From NCBI RefSeq assembly GCF_009826975.1, contig NZ_WUMO01000006.1:248001-312000 (forward strand): a stretch of 64,000 bases of DNA. The letters run 5' to 3'. Each line of letters starts with the position of its first letter. Position 1 is the stretch's first letter. This DNA comes from Flavobacterium sp. HBTb2-11-1 (GTDB lineage: Bacteria; Bacteroidota; Bacteroidia; Flavobacteriales; Flavobacteriaceae). A program made the translations under genes and the position numbers. Under the pieces are notes generated by a model. It had not been told where the DNA came from, made no database searches, and saw nothing but the letters and a program-made list of their open reading frames with translations. Shown here in pieces: positions 7,424 through 15,726 of the stretch.

Positions 7424-10042
7424 TTAAAATTTAAAATTATAAGAAACCCCAGGAACAATTCCGAAAATAGAAAGTCTTCTGGTTTCATTTGCACCTGTAT
7501 CTTCATTGGTTGTAAAGCTCATTGAAGCCGCATTTTTTCTGTTGTAAATGTTGTAAAGGCTAAATACCCAATAGCTTTGCCAACCTTTCTTTTTGTCTGG
7601 TTTTGGCGTGTACGTTGCCGCCACATCTAAGTGGTGGAAAAGCGGTAAACGGTTTTCATTTCGCAAAGAATAATTTGGCACATGAATGCCTCCCATTTCA
7701 TAATAGCCATTTGCGTACGTTACCGGCTGACCAGATTGTAAAGTAAAATTACCATTAAAAGACCATTTCGGATTCAGTTCATAACTTCCTACAATGCTTA
7801 GATTATGCAGTTTGTCATAACCAGATAAATACCAGTCGCCGTTGGCAATTCCAGGTTCTTCGGGAGTTCTTCCAGGAGTTTTTTGTTCGGCTCTAGATAA
7901 AGTATACGAAATCCATCCAGTAAAAACGCCAGTGTTCTTTCTGAATAACAATTCCATTCCGTAAGATCTGGCTTTTCCGTTTAAAATAACCTGCTCAATG
8001 TTGTTGTTAGCCAAAACATCAGCACCGTCAATATAATCAATACGATTTTGAACATTTTTATAAAATAATTCGGTTTCTAAAGAGTAATCACCGTCTTTAA
8101 AGTTTCTGAAATACCCCATCGCATACTGATCCAAAAGCTGAGGTTTTGTAAAAGGTCCGCTTGGCGTCCAGATGCTCATTGGCAGAGGAGATTGAGTGTT
8201 TGATAAAATATGAATGTATTGCGCCATTCTGTTGTAACTTGCTTTTATAGAAGTTTCGTCGTTAAAAGCATAAGACAATGCAGCTCGAGGTTCAAAATTA
8301 TTAAACTTGCTGATGGTTTTTCCTTTTCCATACGAAATGCTTCCGTTTGGCGTTCCTTCTTCATAAATTTTATACAGCGGATTATATACCACCGCTTGAC
8401 CGTTTTCGTAAGTGCTGATGGTCTCGTCACCTAAACGATAGAACATGCTGTAACGAAGTCCATAACGAAAAGTAAGTTTCTCTGTAATCTGATTTTCAAA
8501 ATCGACAAAAGCAGAAGTTTCTAAAGCGTATTTTTTATCCAGTTGCATGTAATTAAACTGCGAATCTGGCGAAGTAGGCTTTACAACGCCAGGATTAAAA
8601 TTGTAATACAAACCATCAATCCCATAATTGATTTTAAACTTCTCAGACTGCTGGAAATTCCAATTGTATTTCAATCCATAACTCGCAATATTGCTATCCC
8701 ATTTAAAACTTTCAATCGGGATTTCTAGATTAAATCTATAATCGCTGTAGAAAGTAGATAAATTGCTGTTTAAGCGATCAGAAAATTTATGTTTCCAGCT
8801 CAAGATACCCATTGTGCTTCCGTAAGTACTTGCAAAACGATCGTTAATATCAAATACGTCATTTCCGAAATAACCAGAAAAAGACAATGAATTTTTGGCA
8901 TTAAAACGATAATTTAATTTAGCATTCAAATCATAAAACATGGCAGAGTTGTTATTATCTGCCAGTTTCATGAACAAATGCGCGTACGAAGCTCGTCCGG
9001 AAAGGATAAACGAACCTTTTTCTTTTTGTAACGGACCTTGAACTAAAAGTCGGCTTGAGATAATCCCGATTCCTCCGTTTACTTTATATTCTTCAAAATC
9101 TCCCGTTTGTTGCGTAACATCTAAAACAGAGGAAACACGTCCTCCAAATTTTGACGGGATTCCTCCTTTATACAAATCTAAACCATTAACGATATCGGCA
9201 TTAAAAATAGAAAAGAACCCAAACATGTGCGAATCGGCGTAAACTGGAGCGCCATCCAAAAGAATCAGATTCTGGTCTGCAGCACCACCACGAACGTTAA
9301 AGCCCGAAGAAGCTTCTCCTGCATTGGTAACTCCAGGCAGAGTCAAAATTGATTTTAACGGATCTGGTTCTCCCATTGCAACAGGAATTTTTTTGATTTC
9401 CTGCATTGAAAGCTTGTTGACACTCATTTGAGTATTTTTAACATCAACCGCTTTATTGTTCATCACAATAACTTCTCCCAATTGCTGGCTGTCTGAATCT
9501 ACGTTGAAGTTCACTTTTGTATCGTCTGAAACAGAAACACGTTTTTCTTCATTTTTAAATCCAACATAGCTCACCTGTACGGTATAATTTCCGTTTGGGA
9601 CATCAATACTGTATTTTCCGTTAGCATCTGTTACAACGCCAGTTTCCAGTTCTTTAATAAAAATATTGGCGCCAATGACAGGCTGTCTTTCGTCATCATA
9701 AACGTGGCCGGTCAGCTTGCTTTTTTTTTTGGCTGGTTTCGGAGTCTGAGATTTCTGTTTGACAAAAATATTGCTCCCCACTATAGAAAATTGTACAATC
9801 GAAGTTTGGTTTAATTCCGTAATAAACTTGCTGATTTCGATATTTTTATAAGTGTTTTTCTGTGTAAAATACTTTTTATTGGTATCAATCTGATCTGTAA
9901 AAGCAAATTTAAAATCGGTTTGACTTTCAATCTGTTTGAAGAATTCTTTTAAAGTTACATTTTGATCTACAGTCACTGTAACACTCTGGGCAGACATACA
10001 TAAACTGAATAAAAAAAAGCACGCTGAAATTATATGCTTCAT
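7424..10042 (-). CDS. TonB-dependent receptor with STN signalling domain
   Basis: 872 residues. A signal peptide ends near residue 19 (SAQ). It is followed by an STN domain (~25-95, TLKEFFKQIESQTDFKFAF), a carboxypeptidase-like regulatory domain (~108-185, LTGHVYDDERQPVIGANI), a plug (~215-310, GFNVRGGAADQNLILLDG) and a C-terminal beta-barrel ending in F (SYNFKF). The STN domain lets ligand-bound receptors signal across the periplasm to a FecR anti-sigma factor, which fits its position downstream of fecR and an ECF sigma gene. The DUF4249 lipoprotein follows after 4 nt. The substrate is unknown: no catabolic enzymes are linked that would identify it. Confidence 0.95.
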   Translation of the reverse strand: MKHIISACFFLFSLCMSAQSVTVTVDQNVTLKEFFKQIESQTDFKFAFTDQIDTNKKYFTQKNTYKNIEISKFITELNQTSIVQFSIVGSNIFVKQKSQTPKPAKKKSKLTGHVYDDERQPVIGANIFIKELETGVVTDANGKYSIDVPNGNYTVQVSYVGFKNEEKRVSVSDDTKVNFNVDSDSQQLGEVIVMNNKAVDVKNTQMSVNKLSMQEIKKIPVAMGEPDPLKSILTLPGVTNAGEASSGFNVRGGAADQNLILLDGAPVYADSHMFGFFSIFNADIVNGLDLYKGGIPSKFGGRVSSVLDVTQQTGDFEEYKVNGGIGIISSRLLVQGPLQKEKGSFILSGRASYAHLFMKLADNNNSAMFYDLNAKLNYRFNAKNSLSFSGYFGNDVFDINDRFASTYGSTMGILSWKHKFSDRLNSNLSTFYSDYRFNLEIPIESFKWDSNIASYGLKYNWNFQQSEKFKINYGIDGLYYNFNPGVVKPTSPDSQFNYMQLDKKYALETSAFVDFENQITEKLTFRYGLRYSMFYRLGDETISTYENGQAVVYNPLYKIYEEGTPNGSISYGKGKTISKFNNFEPRAALSYAFNDETSIKASYNRMAQYIHILSNTQSPLPMSIWTPSGPFTKPQLLDQYAMGYFRNFKDGDYSLETELFYKNVQNRIDYIDGADVLANNNIEQVILNGKARSYGMELLFRKNTGVFTGWISYTLSRAEQKTPGRTPEEPGIANGDWYLSGYDKLHNLSIVGSYELNPKWSFNGNFTLQSGQPVTYANGYYEMGGIHVPNYSLRNENRLPLFHHLDVAATYTPKPDKKKGWQSYWVFSLYNIYNRKNAASMSFTTNEDTGANETRRLSIFGIVPGVSYNFKF

Positions 10043-10072
10043 GAAATTTTGTATTTTTGAATATTATTAAAT

Positions 10073-10132
10073 GGAATAACCTCGTGTTATCCTGAAAATT
10101 AGGAGGATGTGTAGTTTCGCGGCTTACATCCT
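10073..10132 (-). promoter_or_regulatory. Two small hairpins between fecR and the TonB receptor
   Basis: The 100-nt gap holds AGGATGT (10104-10110) pairing with ACATCCT (10126-10132), and GGAATAAC (10073-10080) pairing with GTTATCC (10086-10092) with a bulge. It may be an attenuator, an RNA-processing site or part of a sigma-dependent receptor promoter. No T-run follows, so a simple terminator is less likely. Confidence 0.4.
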
Positions 10133-10142
10133 TTCTTGTTTT

Positions 10143-10985
10143 TTATTGAAAAGTGATCTGTTTTAAATCTTCATTTATTTCAAAGTTTAGGTTATACATT
10201 TCGGATAGTAATTGTACAATTGTTTTTAAATCTTCTCTTTTATTGATTCGGATTGTAATTTTCTGATTGTGATTTTCTTTAGGAATATTGACTTTGTAAC
10301 CATAGTTTTCCTGGATATATTGACTGATAACTGATAGTTTTTCGTTATCAAAATCTATAAAACGGCTGAACTCTGATACTGAAGCAGTTTGGTTTCCGTA
10401 TGTAAATTTTTCTCCCGGTTTCAAAATCCATTTTTGGTTTTGGCCTTTTACATTCATTTGAACACTTCCTTCAAAAAGCTCAACGGTTACTTGTTTGTTT
10501 TCAGATTCTTTAACTGTAAAAGAAGTTCCTAAAACAGTAGTTGTAGTTTCGTCGCAAAAAACTTGAAAAGGATGCTGTTTGTCTTTTTTTACATTAAAAT
10601 AAGCTTCGCCGTCAATTTCAATTTTTCTGTTTAAAGCAAAATTGTTCCCAAAAGAAATTTTAGAATTTGGACCCAATTCAACTTTTGAACTGTCTGGCAA
10701 GACTACATATTTTATGGCTGAGGTTGTGTTTTCAATTACATTTTCAGCCAAAACTATATTTTCAGCAGTAGGGTTTTGGTTAAAATAAAATCCAACTCCA
10801 ATAAGCGTAAAAAGTAAAACCGAAGCTGCAGCATAAAGTTGCCAAGGCTTAAAATTTCTTTTTTTCTCAGAAAATGTTTTAGCATGAAATTCTTCCCATG
10901 AAGCTTCTTTTTCGCTGTCAGAATGAGAAAGGGGAGATTGTTCCCATAACTTTTTAAACTGCTCGTCAAATTTCTCCTTATCCAT
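10143..10985 (-). CDS. FecR-family anti-sigma factor with DUF4974 domain
   Basis: 280 residues with a cytoplasmic N-terminal segment (~1-45) to hold the sigma factor and one membrane helix (~48-68, LYAAASVLLFTLIGVGFYF). The periplasmic FecR domain (~90-190) contains KYVVLPDSSKVELGPNS, EIDGEAYFNV and ELFEGSVQMN. The C-terminal DUF4974 segment (~210-280, VISQYIQENYGYKVNI) resembles an STN fold. It is expected to hold the ECF sigma factor inactive until the STN-type receptor signals. It is 12 nt downstream of the small gene at 10998 and upstream of the receptor, all on one strand. Confidence 0.93.
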   Translation of the reverse strand: MDKEKFDEQFKKLWEQSPLSHSDSEKEASWEEFHAKTFSEKKRNFKPWQLYAAASVLLFTLIGVGFYFNQNPTAENIVLAENVIENTTSAIKYVVLPDSSKVELGPNSKISFGNNFALNRKIEIDGEAYFNVKKDKQHPFQVFCDETTTTVLGTSFTVKESENKQVTVELFEGSVQMNVKGQNQKWILKPGEKFTYGNQTASVSEFSRFIDFDNEKLSVISQYIQENYGYKVNIPKENHNQKITIRINKREDLKTIVQLLSEMYNLNFEINEDLKQITFQ

Positions 10986-10997
10986 TTTTTCTAGATA

Positions 10998-11207
10998 TTA
11001 AATAATTTGACAATGAAATCCCTGTTTATTAAAAACACCGTAAACCATTTCTTTAATATCACGGTTGGTTTTAATTTTAAGGATGTTTTCGCGTCCTTGG
11101 CGATCAAAATTTATGATACAGTCAGAAATGATAAACTGTAAATGAGCTACAAGTAAACTTGCATCTTTTTTTGATTTTACATTAGTTTTATACGCTTCGA
11201 TATGCAT
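10998..11207 (-). CDS. Small protein, ferredoxin/HMA-like fold, in sigma/anti-sigma operon
   Basis: 69 residues with no signal peptide. The order strand (HIEAYKTNV), helix (KKDASLLVAHLQFI), strand (DCIINFD), strand (ENILKIKTN), helix (DIKEMVYGVFNKQ), strand (GFHCQII) is the beta-alpha-beta-beta-alpha-beta plan of HMA/ferredoxin-like small proteins. It lacks the CxxC metal site of true HMA domains. It lies between the sigma gene (46 nt) and fecR (12 nt), so it is almost certainly transcribed with them. The function is unknown; a modulator of the sigma/FecR pair is one possibility and is inference. Confidence 0.7.
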   Translation of the reverse strand: MHIEAYKTNVKSKKDASLLVAHLQFIISDCIINFDRQGRENILKIKTNRDIKEMVYGVFNKQGFHCQII

Positions 11208-11253
11208 TTTTAGTTCTTGTTTTTTAGTATAACAAACGAGAACTAAAAAGTTC

Positions 11254-11775
11254 CTAATGGTTTTCGATTTTTTTTCGAATAAATTTACTGGCGAGATAAA
11301 TATGATTGGCTATCGTCTTTTCTGAAAGATCGGTTATTTCTGCAATCTCCTTATAGCTAAGGTTTTCCAGTTTGTGTAAAGTGAATATTTTTTGCTGCTG
11401 TTCTGGAAGCTGATTAATGAAATTTTGAAGTTTTTCTTGCCTTTCTTCAAAAATTCCTGAATAAGCTTCTTCATCTGGCGTCTCAACTTGAGAAGGATCA
11501 AGTTGTACTATTTTGTTTTCTCTGTTAATGTGATTGATAATAATGTTCTTGCAGATAACAAAAATCTGTTTGTCAAACAGCACCTCTTCGTTTAGCAATT
11601 CTTTTTTATTATATAATCTTATGAAAGTTTCCTGAACAAAATCTTCGGGAGTAAATACAGAAGAATTGAATCGTTTGGCAATATTTATAAGTTTATCGTA
11701 ATAGCTGAAGTAAACTTCTTTGAAAGCTACTTCATTACCTTTTTTTAAACTTAAAATAAATTTTTTATTGTCCAT
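11254..11775 (-). CDS. ECF RNA polymerase sigma factor (FecI-like)
   Basis: 173 residues. Region 2 (~10-75) includes AFKEVYFSYYDKLINIAKRF and EDFVQETFIRLYNKK. Region 4 (~110-170) includes INQLPEQQQKIFTLHKLENL, then SYKEIAEITDLSEKTIANHI, which is the helix-turn-helix that reads the -35 element. No region 1.1 or 3 is present, as expected for an ECF factor. It heads the operon small protein / fecR / TonB receptor / DUF4249, which it probably transcribes. A non-cognate target elsewhere cannot be excluded. Confidence 0.93.
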   Translation of the reverse strand: MDNKKFILSLKKGNEVAFKEVYFSYYDKLINIAKRFNSSVFTPEDFVQETFIRLYNKKELLNEEVLFDKQIFVICKNIIINHINRENKIVQLDPSQVETPDEEAYSGIFEERQEKLQNFINQLPEQQQKIFTLHKLENLSYKEIAEITDLSEKTIANHIYLASKFIRKKIENH

Positions 11776-11943
11776 AACGAAAATATAGCGACTAGCTTCC
11801 TAGTTCTAAACTCTTTGGTTTCAATATTATTGTATTCAGAAATTGAGTAATCTAAATCAGGAATGTAATAAGTTACAAAGAACCGTAATTTAATCCAAGA
11901 TTTGACGCTTTTGTAGATTAAATGTTACAATTTATTTCAAATA

Positions 11944-11974
11944 AAAACCCTTAAACAGAAATGTTAAGGGTTTT
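11944..11974 (-). terminator. Intrinsic terminator of the GNAT pseudogene
   Basis: AAAACCCTTAA (11944-11954) pairs with TTAAGGGTTTT (11964-11974). On the minus strand the stem is followed by a T-rich stretch. It shares its CCCTTAA/TTAAGGG core with the hairpin at 12913-12944. Confidence 0.75.
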
Positions 11975-12001
11975 ACTTTTTTTGTTTTTGATTCTATTAA
12001 T

Positions 12002-12483
12002 CTAAAAATTAATGTTTAGCATCATTTGAATGTCTACTCTGTCATAAGAAGAAGAGATGCCAGTTATTTCTTTAAAGCCTAATTTCTCATACAGTTTAAT
12101 AGCAGGTTTTAGCTTAGTGTTGCTTTCTAGGTAAATTTTAGAAGCGCCTTTTTCCGTTGCCCATTGTATTGCCGATTCTGCCAATAACAATCCAATGCCT
12201 TTTCCTTGTGCTTTGGGACTCACGGCCATTTTTGCCAATTCATAATCATACTCTTCCCCGTCACTTTTAATTAAAGCACAAACTCCTAAAACTTCATCGT
12301 TTAAAACTGCGGCAAAAATTTCTCCGCCTTTATTTATTATATATTCTTCGGCATGATCTAGCGCTTTCACATCATTAGGTTCAACTACAAAATAATTTGA
12401 ATCCATTCGATATTTAAATCCTTAAAACTTTTTTGATACTTCGTATTATAAGTTACTATTTCTACTAGCTCTTTATTTTTCAT
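12002..12483 (-). pseudogene. GNAT N-acetyltransferase with a -1 frameshift near the N-terminus
   Basis: The intact downstream frame from ATG 12406 (134 codons) contains the GNAT core VSPKAQGKGIGLLLAES and ends KLYEKLGFKEI. Upstream in another frame, an ATG at 12483 reads MKNKELVEIVTYNTKYQK, then SFKDLNIEWI, a normal GNAT N-terminus, and then hits a stop. The join lies at IEWI / NYFVVEP (about 12391-12400), where one base is missing. Restoring it would give a 160-residue enzyme of ordinary length. Either this is a real frameshift, with a shortened protein perhaps starting at 12406, or a base was lost in sequencing. The substrate is unknown. Confidence 0.8.
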
Positions 12484-12529
12484 AACACATTTTAAATACT
12501 GTTTTATTACGCCGTCTTAAAAAAGAAAA

Positions 12530-12552
12530 TCCTTGAACATTTTATTCAAGGA
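12530..12552 (-). terminator. Intrinsic terminator downstream of the 85-residue gene
   Basis: TCCTTGAA (12530-12537) pairs with TTCAAGGA (12545-12552). Minus-strand transcription from 12838 meets it 29 nt after the stop codon. Confidence 0.6.
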
Positions 12553-12580
12553 CATTTATTTTAAAGACTGTAAAGTTCTA

Positions 12581-12838
12581 TTATTGATTTTCTTGCTCCA
12601 AGTTCGCAGCAGAAATCTGGTCTAATATATTGGTCTGATTTGGTGAAATGTAATTTTTGTTTTCAGCAACCTGTTCTTTCTTAAAAAGAAGGTCTAGTGC
12701 ATTGTAAAGCTTTAATAAAACATCTTTGTCTTCTTTTTTAATATCTAAAGCAGAATTAAAATTAAAAACATAATTATTTGAATTACGTACTTCTACTTTG
12801 ATTGTTTTAGATGTGATCTTAAATTTTACTATGTCCAT
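12581..12838 (-). CDS. Small hypothetical protein
   Basis: 85 residues that I do not recognise. The first ~35 look like beta-strands (VKFKITSKTIKVEVRNSN), the middle is a charged helix (DKDVLLKLYNALDLLFKK), and the tail is rich in N and Q. There is no signal peptide or membrane helix. Its own hairpin terminator downstream and a start codon after an AT-rich stretch support a real gene. It lies just outside the left end of the integrative element, so it belongs to the chromosome. Confidence 0.55.
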   Translation of the reverse strand: MDIVKFKITSKTIKVEVRNSNNYVFNFNSALDIKKEDKDVLLKLYNALDLLFKKEQVAENKNYISPNQTNILDQISAANLEQENQ

Positions 12839-12912
12839 GTTGTGTGTAAATTACTTGTTGCAAGATACTAATTTAATAAAATCTGTACTTAAAGAAGGGC
12901 TAATTTAAATAA

Positions 12913-12944
12913 AAAACCCTTAAACATTTCTGTTTAAGGGTTTT
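12913..12944 (-). terminator. Terminator, probably the original tRNA-Met terminator
   Basis: AAAACCCTTAAAC (12913-12925) pairs with GTTTAAGGGTTTT (12932-12944). On the minus strand the stem is followed by a T run. It sits immediately beyond the left copy of the tRNA 3' end (12953-12969), so before the element inserted it would have lain just downstream of the tRNA. This is inferred from the layout. Confidence 0.8.
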
Positions 12945-12952
12945 ACCTTCTA

Positions 12953-12969
12953 GTAGCGAGGACGGGAGT
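12953..12969 (+). repeat. Left attachment-site repeat (att core)
   Basis: GTAGCGAGGACGGGAGT, identical to 20787-20803. It is the 3' end of tRNA-Met without the rest of the gene. Confidence 0.9.
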
Positions 12970-13090
12970 AACAAAGTTAACTTATCTTAATTTATTGAAT
13001 AGTATTTTATTTATTAAGTACTGAATTAGTTGAGTTTATTGCAAAATTTAATTTCTTTTAATTTCAATAAATTTTATTAAAAAAACTAAA

Positions 13091-13115
13091 TATTCGTGAA
13101 TTATCCGTGAATAAA
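13091..13115 (+). repeat. Internal end repeat, putative integrase arm-type site (left)
   Basis: A 25-bp sequence that matches 20719-20743 in the same orientation with one mismatch. It contains two tandem units of type TCCGTGAAT about 11 bp (one helical turn) apart; in the left copy the first unit reads TTCGTGAAT. It lies 34 bp upstream of the integrase ATG, overlapping the probable promoter (TATTTTTG at about 13119-13126), so integrase binding could repress its own gene. This role is inferred. Confidence 0.7.
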
Positions 13116-13148
13116 TTTATATTTTTGTCATCAATAAAATTAGTATCT

Positions 13149-14432
13149 ATGGCGACTATTCAATTTAAATCATTAGCTAAAAAAGATCCTGTAAATTTAA
13201 ATATGAGGTTTTTTCATAATAAAATTAACTGTTATGCAAAGTCTAATGTATTTGTAGATAATAAGGATTGGAGTAATAAGACTTATAAAGTAAAGCAAAC
13301 AGCTCCTGACGATACTAAAAAATATGTCAATGAAACCATAGATTCACTTTCTAAGTTTGTATTGAATAGTTTTAAATTAGATTTTCCCAAGGGTGAGCAA
13401 ATAGATTCGGATTGGTTGGTTAGACAAGTTGATTTGTTTCATGGAAAGCCGAATGATTTTGATGACTATCGGTATTATTTTGCGCCATTTGTCAAAAAAT
13501 TCATAGAAGAATCAAAAACAAGATTGAATCCTCAGAACGGAAAGCAAATATCTGATAAAACAATTCAGAACTATACGACTACTTTGACAAGGCTAAAAGA
13601 ATATGAAGTTTTGAAAGGAATGAAGTTAAAGACAAAAGAGATTGATTTAAAATTTCATGCTGGTTTTACAAGTTATCTGAAGCTTGATAAAAAATACTCC
13701 AACACTTTAATCGAGAAGTATATTAGTCAAATTAAGTATTTTGTAAAAGAAGCTAAAATAGAAGGGTACGAAACAAGTGCAGAAATTGAAAGTTCTAAAT
13801 TTACTTTCGTTAGGGATGAACCAATCGATACTTATTTGAATGAAAACGAAATTGATATAATATTTAATTTAGATTTATCAAAGAATAAGAGTTTAGATGA
13901 TGCTAGAGATTTATTGATCGTAGGGGTTTGGACAGGGCTACGGGTTTCAGATTTAAAAAGGATTAATAGTTTTAATATTTCTGAAAATAGAATTAGCATT
14001 GCAGGTACGGAAAAGAATAATGCCATAGTTGAGATACCAATTCATCCGCAGTTAAAATACGTTCTAGAAAAAAGAAATAATATTTTGCCTGAATTGACGG
14101 AGCAAAATTTTAATAAAAATATCAAAAAAGTTTGTGAAGAGGCTAAAATTAATGAGGTAATTTTAGGTAATATAAAAGACCCAAAAACAAATAGAAAAAA
14201 AGTAGACTTCTATGAAAAGTATAAATTAATTTCAACCCATACATGTAGAAGGAGCTTCGTTTCCAATCATTATGGAAAGTTAGACGATAAAACGATTATG
14301 GCTATTTCTACCCATAAAAGCCATTCACAATTTCTACGATACGTTAAAACTACCTTAAAAGAACATGCAAGTAAATTAGAAGAGTATTGGACAACAAAGG
14401 AAGGTTTGAAGAGTAATCTGAAAATCGTTTGA
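13149..14432 (+). CDS. Tyrosine recombinase / site-specific integrase of the element
   Basis: 427 residues from ATG 13149 (MATIQFKSLAKK); a GTG 42 nt upstream lies in the arm repeat and is rejected. It has an N-terminal arm-binding domain, a core-binding SAM-like domain (~105-210) and a catalytic domain. The catalytic residues are R265 (GLRVSDL), K289, H364-x-x-R367 (HTCRRSF), H389 and nucleophile Y398 (FLRYVK). It is about 430 residues long, like Bacteroidota mobile-element integrases, whereas XerD in this window is 298. It lies 180 bp from the left repeat and should catalyse integration into, and excision from, tRNA-Met. Confidence 0.95.
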   Translation: MATIQFKSLAKKDPVNLNMRFFHNKINCYAKSNVFVDNKDWSNKTYKVKQTAPDDTKKYVNETIDSLSKFVLNSFKLDFPKGEQIDSDWLVRQVDLFHGKPNDFDDYRYYFAPFVKKFIEESKTRLNPQNGKQISDKTIQNYTTTLTRLKEYEVLKGMKLKTKEIDLKFHAGFTSYLKLDKKYSNTLIEKYISQIKYFVKEAKIEGYETSAEIESSKFTFVRDEPIDTYLNENEIDIIFNLDLSKNKSLDDARDLLIVGVWTGLRVSDLKRINSFNISENRISIAGTEKNNAIVEIPIHPQLKYVLEKRNNILPELTEQNFNKNIKKVCEEAKINEVILGNIKDPKTNRKKVDFYEKYKLISTHTCRRSFVSNHYGKLDDKTIMAISTHKSHSQFLRYVKTTLKEHASKLEEYWTTKEGLKSNLKIV

Positions 14433-14513
14433 GGATTTTTGAAAAATCTATATGCAAATTAGACATCTTAGCATAACGATAATAACTGAATACCCCGTGT
14501 AAAAACAGATTCT

Positions 14514-14603
14514 TTCTTGTATTAAAACACATCAAAAGAATATGCTGAAAAACTAAAAGCATTGTGGGAATTACAAAAACAACAACTTATTCAAAAGGTA
14601 TGA
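14514..14603 (+). pseudogene. Remnant of a second integrase C-terminus
   Basis: One frame reads NTSKEYAEKLKALWELQK, then QQLIQKV and a stop, preceded after a small shift by FLY. This aligns with the tail of the intact integrase upstream (FLRYVKTTLKEHASKLEEYW). It looks like the 3' end of another tyrosine recombinase whose body is lost. Its TGA overlaps the ATG of the next gene (ATGA), so that gene was probably once coupled to the lost integrase. Confidence 0.55.
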
Positions 14604-15553
14604 GAGAGTTTTGGAAAAAAGAAGCCGTAAAAAACTATTTAGTTCAAGATTTGTTTGATGTAGATGAAATAGTCAGACGACTAGGAGGCTGTCCAAATAA
14701 TGAAGATTATAAAATAATAAGACGATATTATTGTATTGAATTTATCGGTGGAGAAGAACAGTTTGAAATATTAGACACAACTAAGGAAGAATTTGAGGCA
14801 CACAAAGACGATGATAATACTGAAATTGATTATAGAACAGAATTAAATTACAGTGATTTTTTAGATAAATTTTGGTTTGACACATTTGAAGAAGCTTTAT
14901 TCGGATATGCAGAACCAAACGAACAATTAGATTTCATTTCTTGCGTAAAGGATACTTTTTTTGAATTGAAATTTGAAGGGCAGGCAAAAATGTTTTTAAA
15001 GAATGTGATTGATGGATTAAATGAATTATATACTGAATTAAATTATTTATTAAAAAATAAAAACACTGTCTATTCAGTGGGGATTAATAAGATTCAAGAA
15101 GTTGTAATTAACCATTATTCTGAAAGTTACTTAAATACACAAAATAAAATAATCAACATTTACAAATTCATATATCCCGAGATAGAACAAGAATTTGCGA
15201 ATGTTAAAACTATCAACACGAAACTAACTAGAGAAGAAATTTTAAAAAAACTTATTGGGGACAATAAAAAACTTACTCTTTTTGAAAAATATGAGCAAAA
15301 ACTAAAAAAAAACAATTATTTATCAATTGACTACGAATGGAAAAAAGGAGCTGCTAACCTAGCCCGATTTTTTATTCATTGCACAAATGAGAAAGTTATT
15401 CCTTCTCATTTTATTGAAGGGACTAGGGGGATGGATTTGTTAAGACAATTGTATGGTTTTGAAAAAGGGAGAAGTATAGATTCAAAAGCAAAAAGAGAAA
15501 AACAATTAACAAAAAAAGAAAGAAATGAATTTGACTTTTTAGACTTCGATTAG
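14600..15553 (+). CDS. Element-encoded protein of unknown function (RteC-like C-terminus?)
   Basis: 317 residues from ATG 14600; an alternative GTG at 14564 lies inside the integrase remnant and is less likely. It is rich in aromatic and charged residues, with no signal peptide or membrane helix. The C-terminal ~100 residues (SIDYEWKKGAANLARFFIHC to LYGFEKGRS) resemble a domain repeatedly seen in proteins of Bacteroidota mobile elements, and more weakly the end of RteC regulators. The tail is strongly basic, then acidic (FDFLDFD). Position after the integrase suggests a role in the element's transfer or control. I do not know its function. Confidence 0.75.
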   Translation: MREFWKKEAVKNYLVQDLFDVDEIVRRLGGCPNNEDYKIIRRYYCIEFIGGEEQFEILDTTKEEFEAHKDDDNTEIDYRTELNYSDFLDKFWFDTFEEALFGYAEPNEQLDFISCVKDTFFELKFEGQAKMFLKNVIDGLNELYTELNYLLKNKNTVYSVGINKIQEVVINHYSESYLNTQNKIINIYKFIYPEIEQEFANVKTINTKLTREEILKKLIGDNKKLTLFEKYEQKLKKNNYLSIDYEWKKGAANLARFFIHCTNEKVIPSHFIEGTRGMDLLRQLYGFEKGRSIDSKAKREKQLTKKERNEFDFLDFD

Positions 15554-15559
15554 TCTTTT
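15541..15559 (+). terminator. Weak terminator after the unknown element gene
   Basis: AGACT (15541-15545) pairs with AGTCT (15552-15556), followed by a run of T. The stop codon lies in the hairpin. Confidence 0.4.
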
Positions 15560-15726
15560 TTTAGTCCGAGACTTAATTTTTTTTTCATTTTTTTTCGCCA
15601 ATTATGATAAGGATTTCAGAGATTTTTAAAAGTCTTCGAAGTCCTTTTTTTATTATGAATCGAAAAAAAAGCCAAATCTTCGCAGAAAGTTAAACAAAAT
15701 AAAATTAAAACCACTTTCTAAATTAT

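Noticed and set aside
7420..7506. Longer N-terminus of the DUF4249 protein
   Set aside because: It would overlap the receptor gene and precede the lipoprotein signal peptide with non-signal residues.
12953..12969. Possible second tRNA gene or tRNA fragment at the left end
   Set aside because: Only the last 16-17 nt of the tRNA are present; it is an attachment-site copy, not a gene.
13107..13148. Integrase start at the upstream GTG
   Set aside because: It lies in the arm repeat and promoter region; the ATG at 13149 gives the standard N-terminus.
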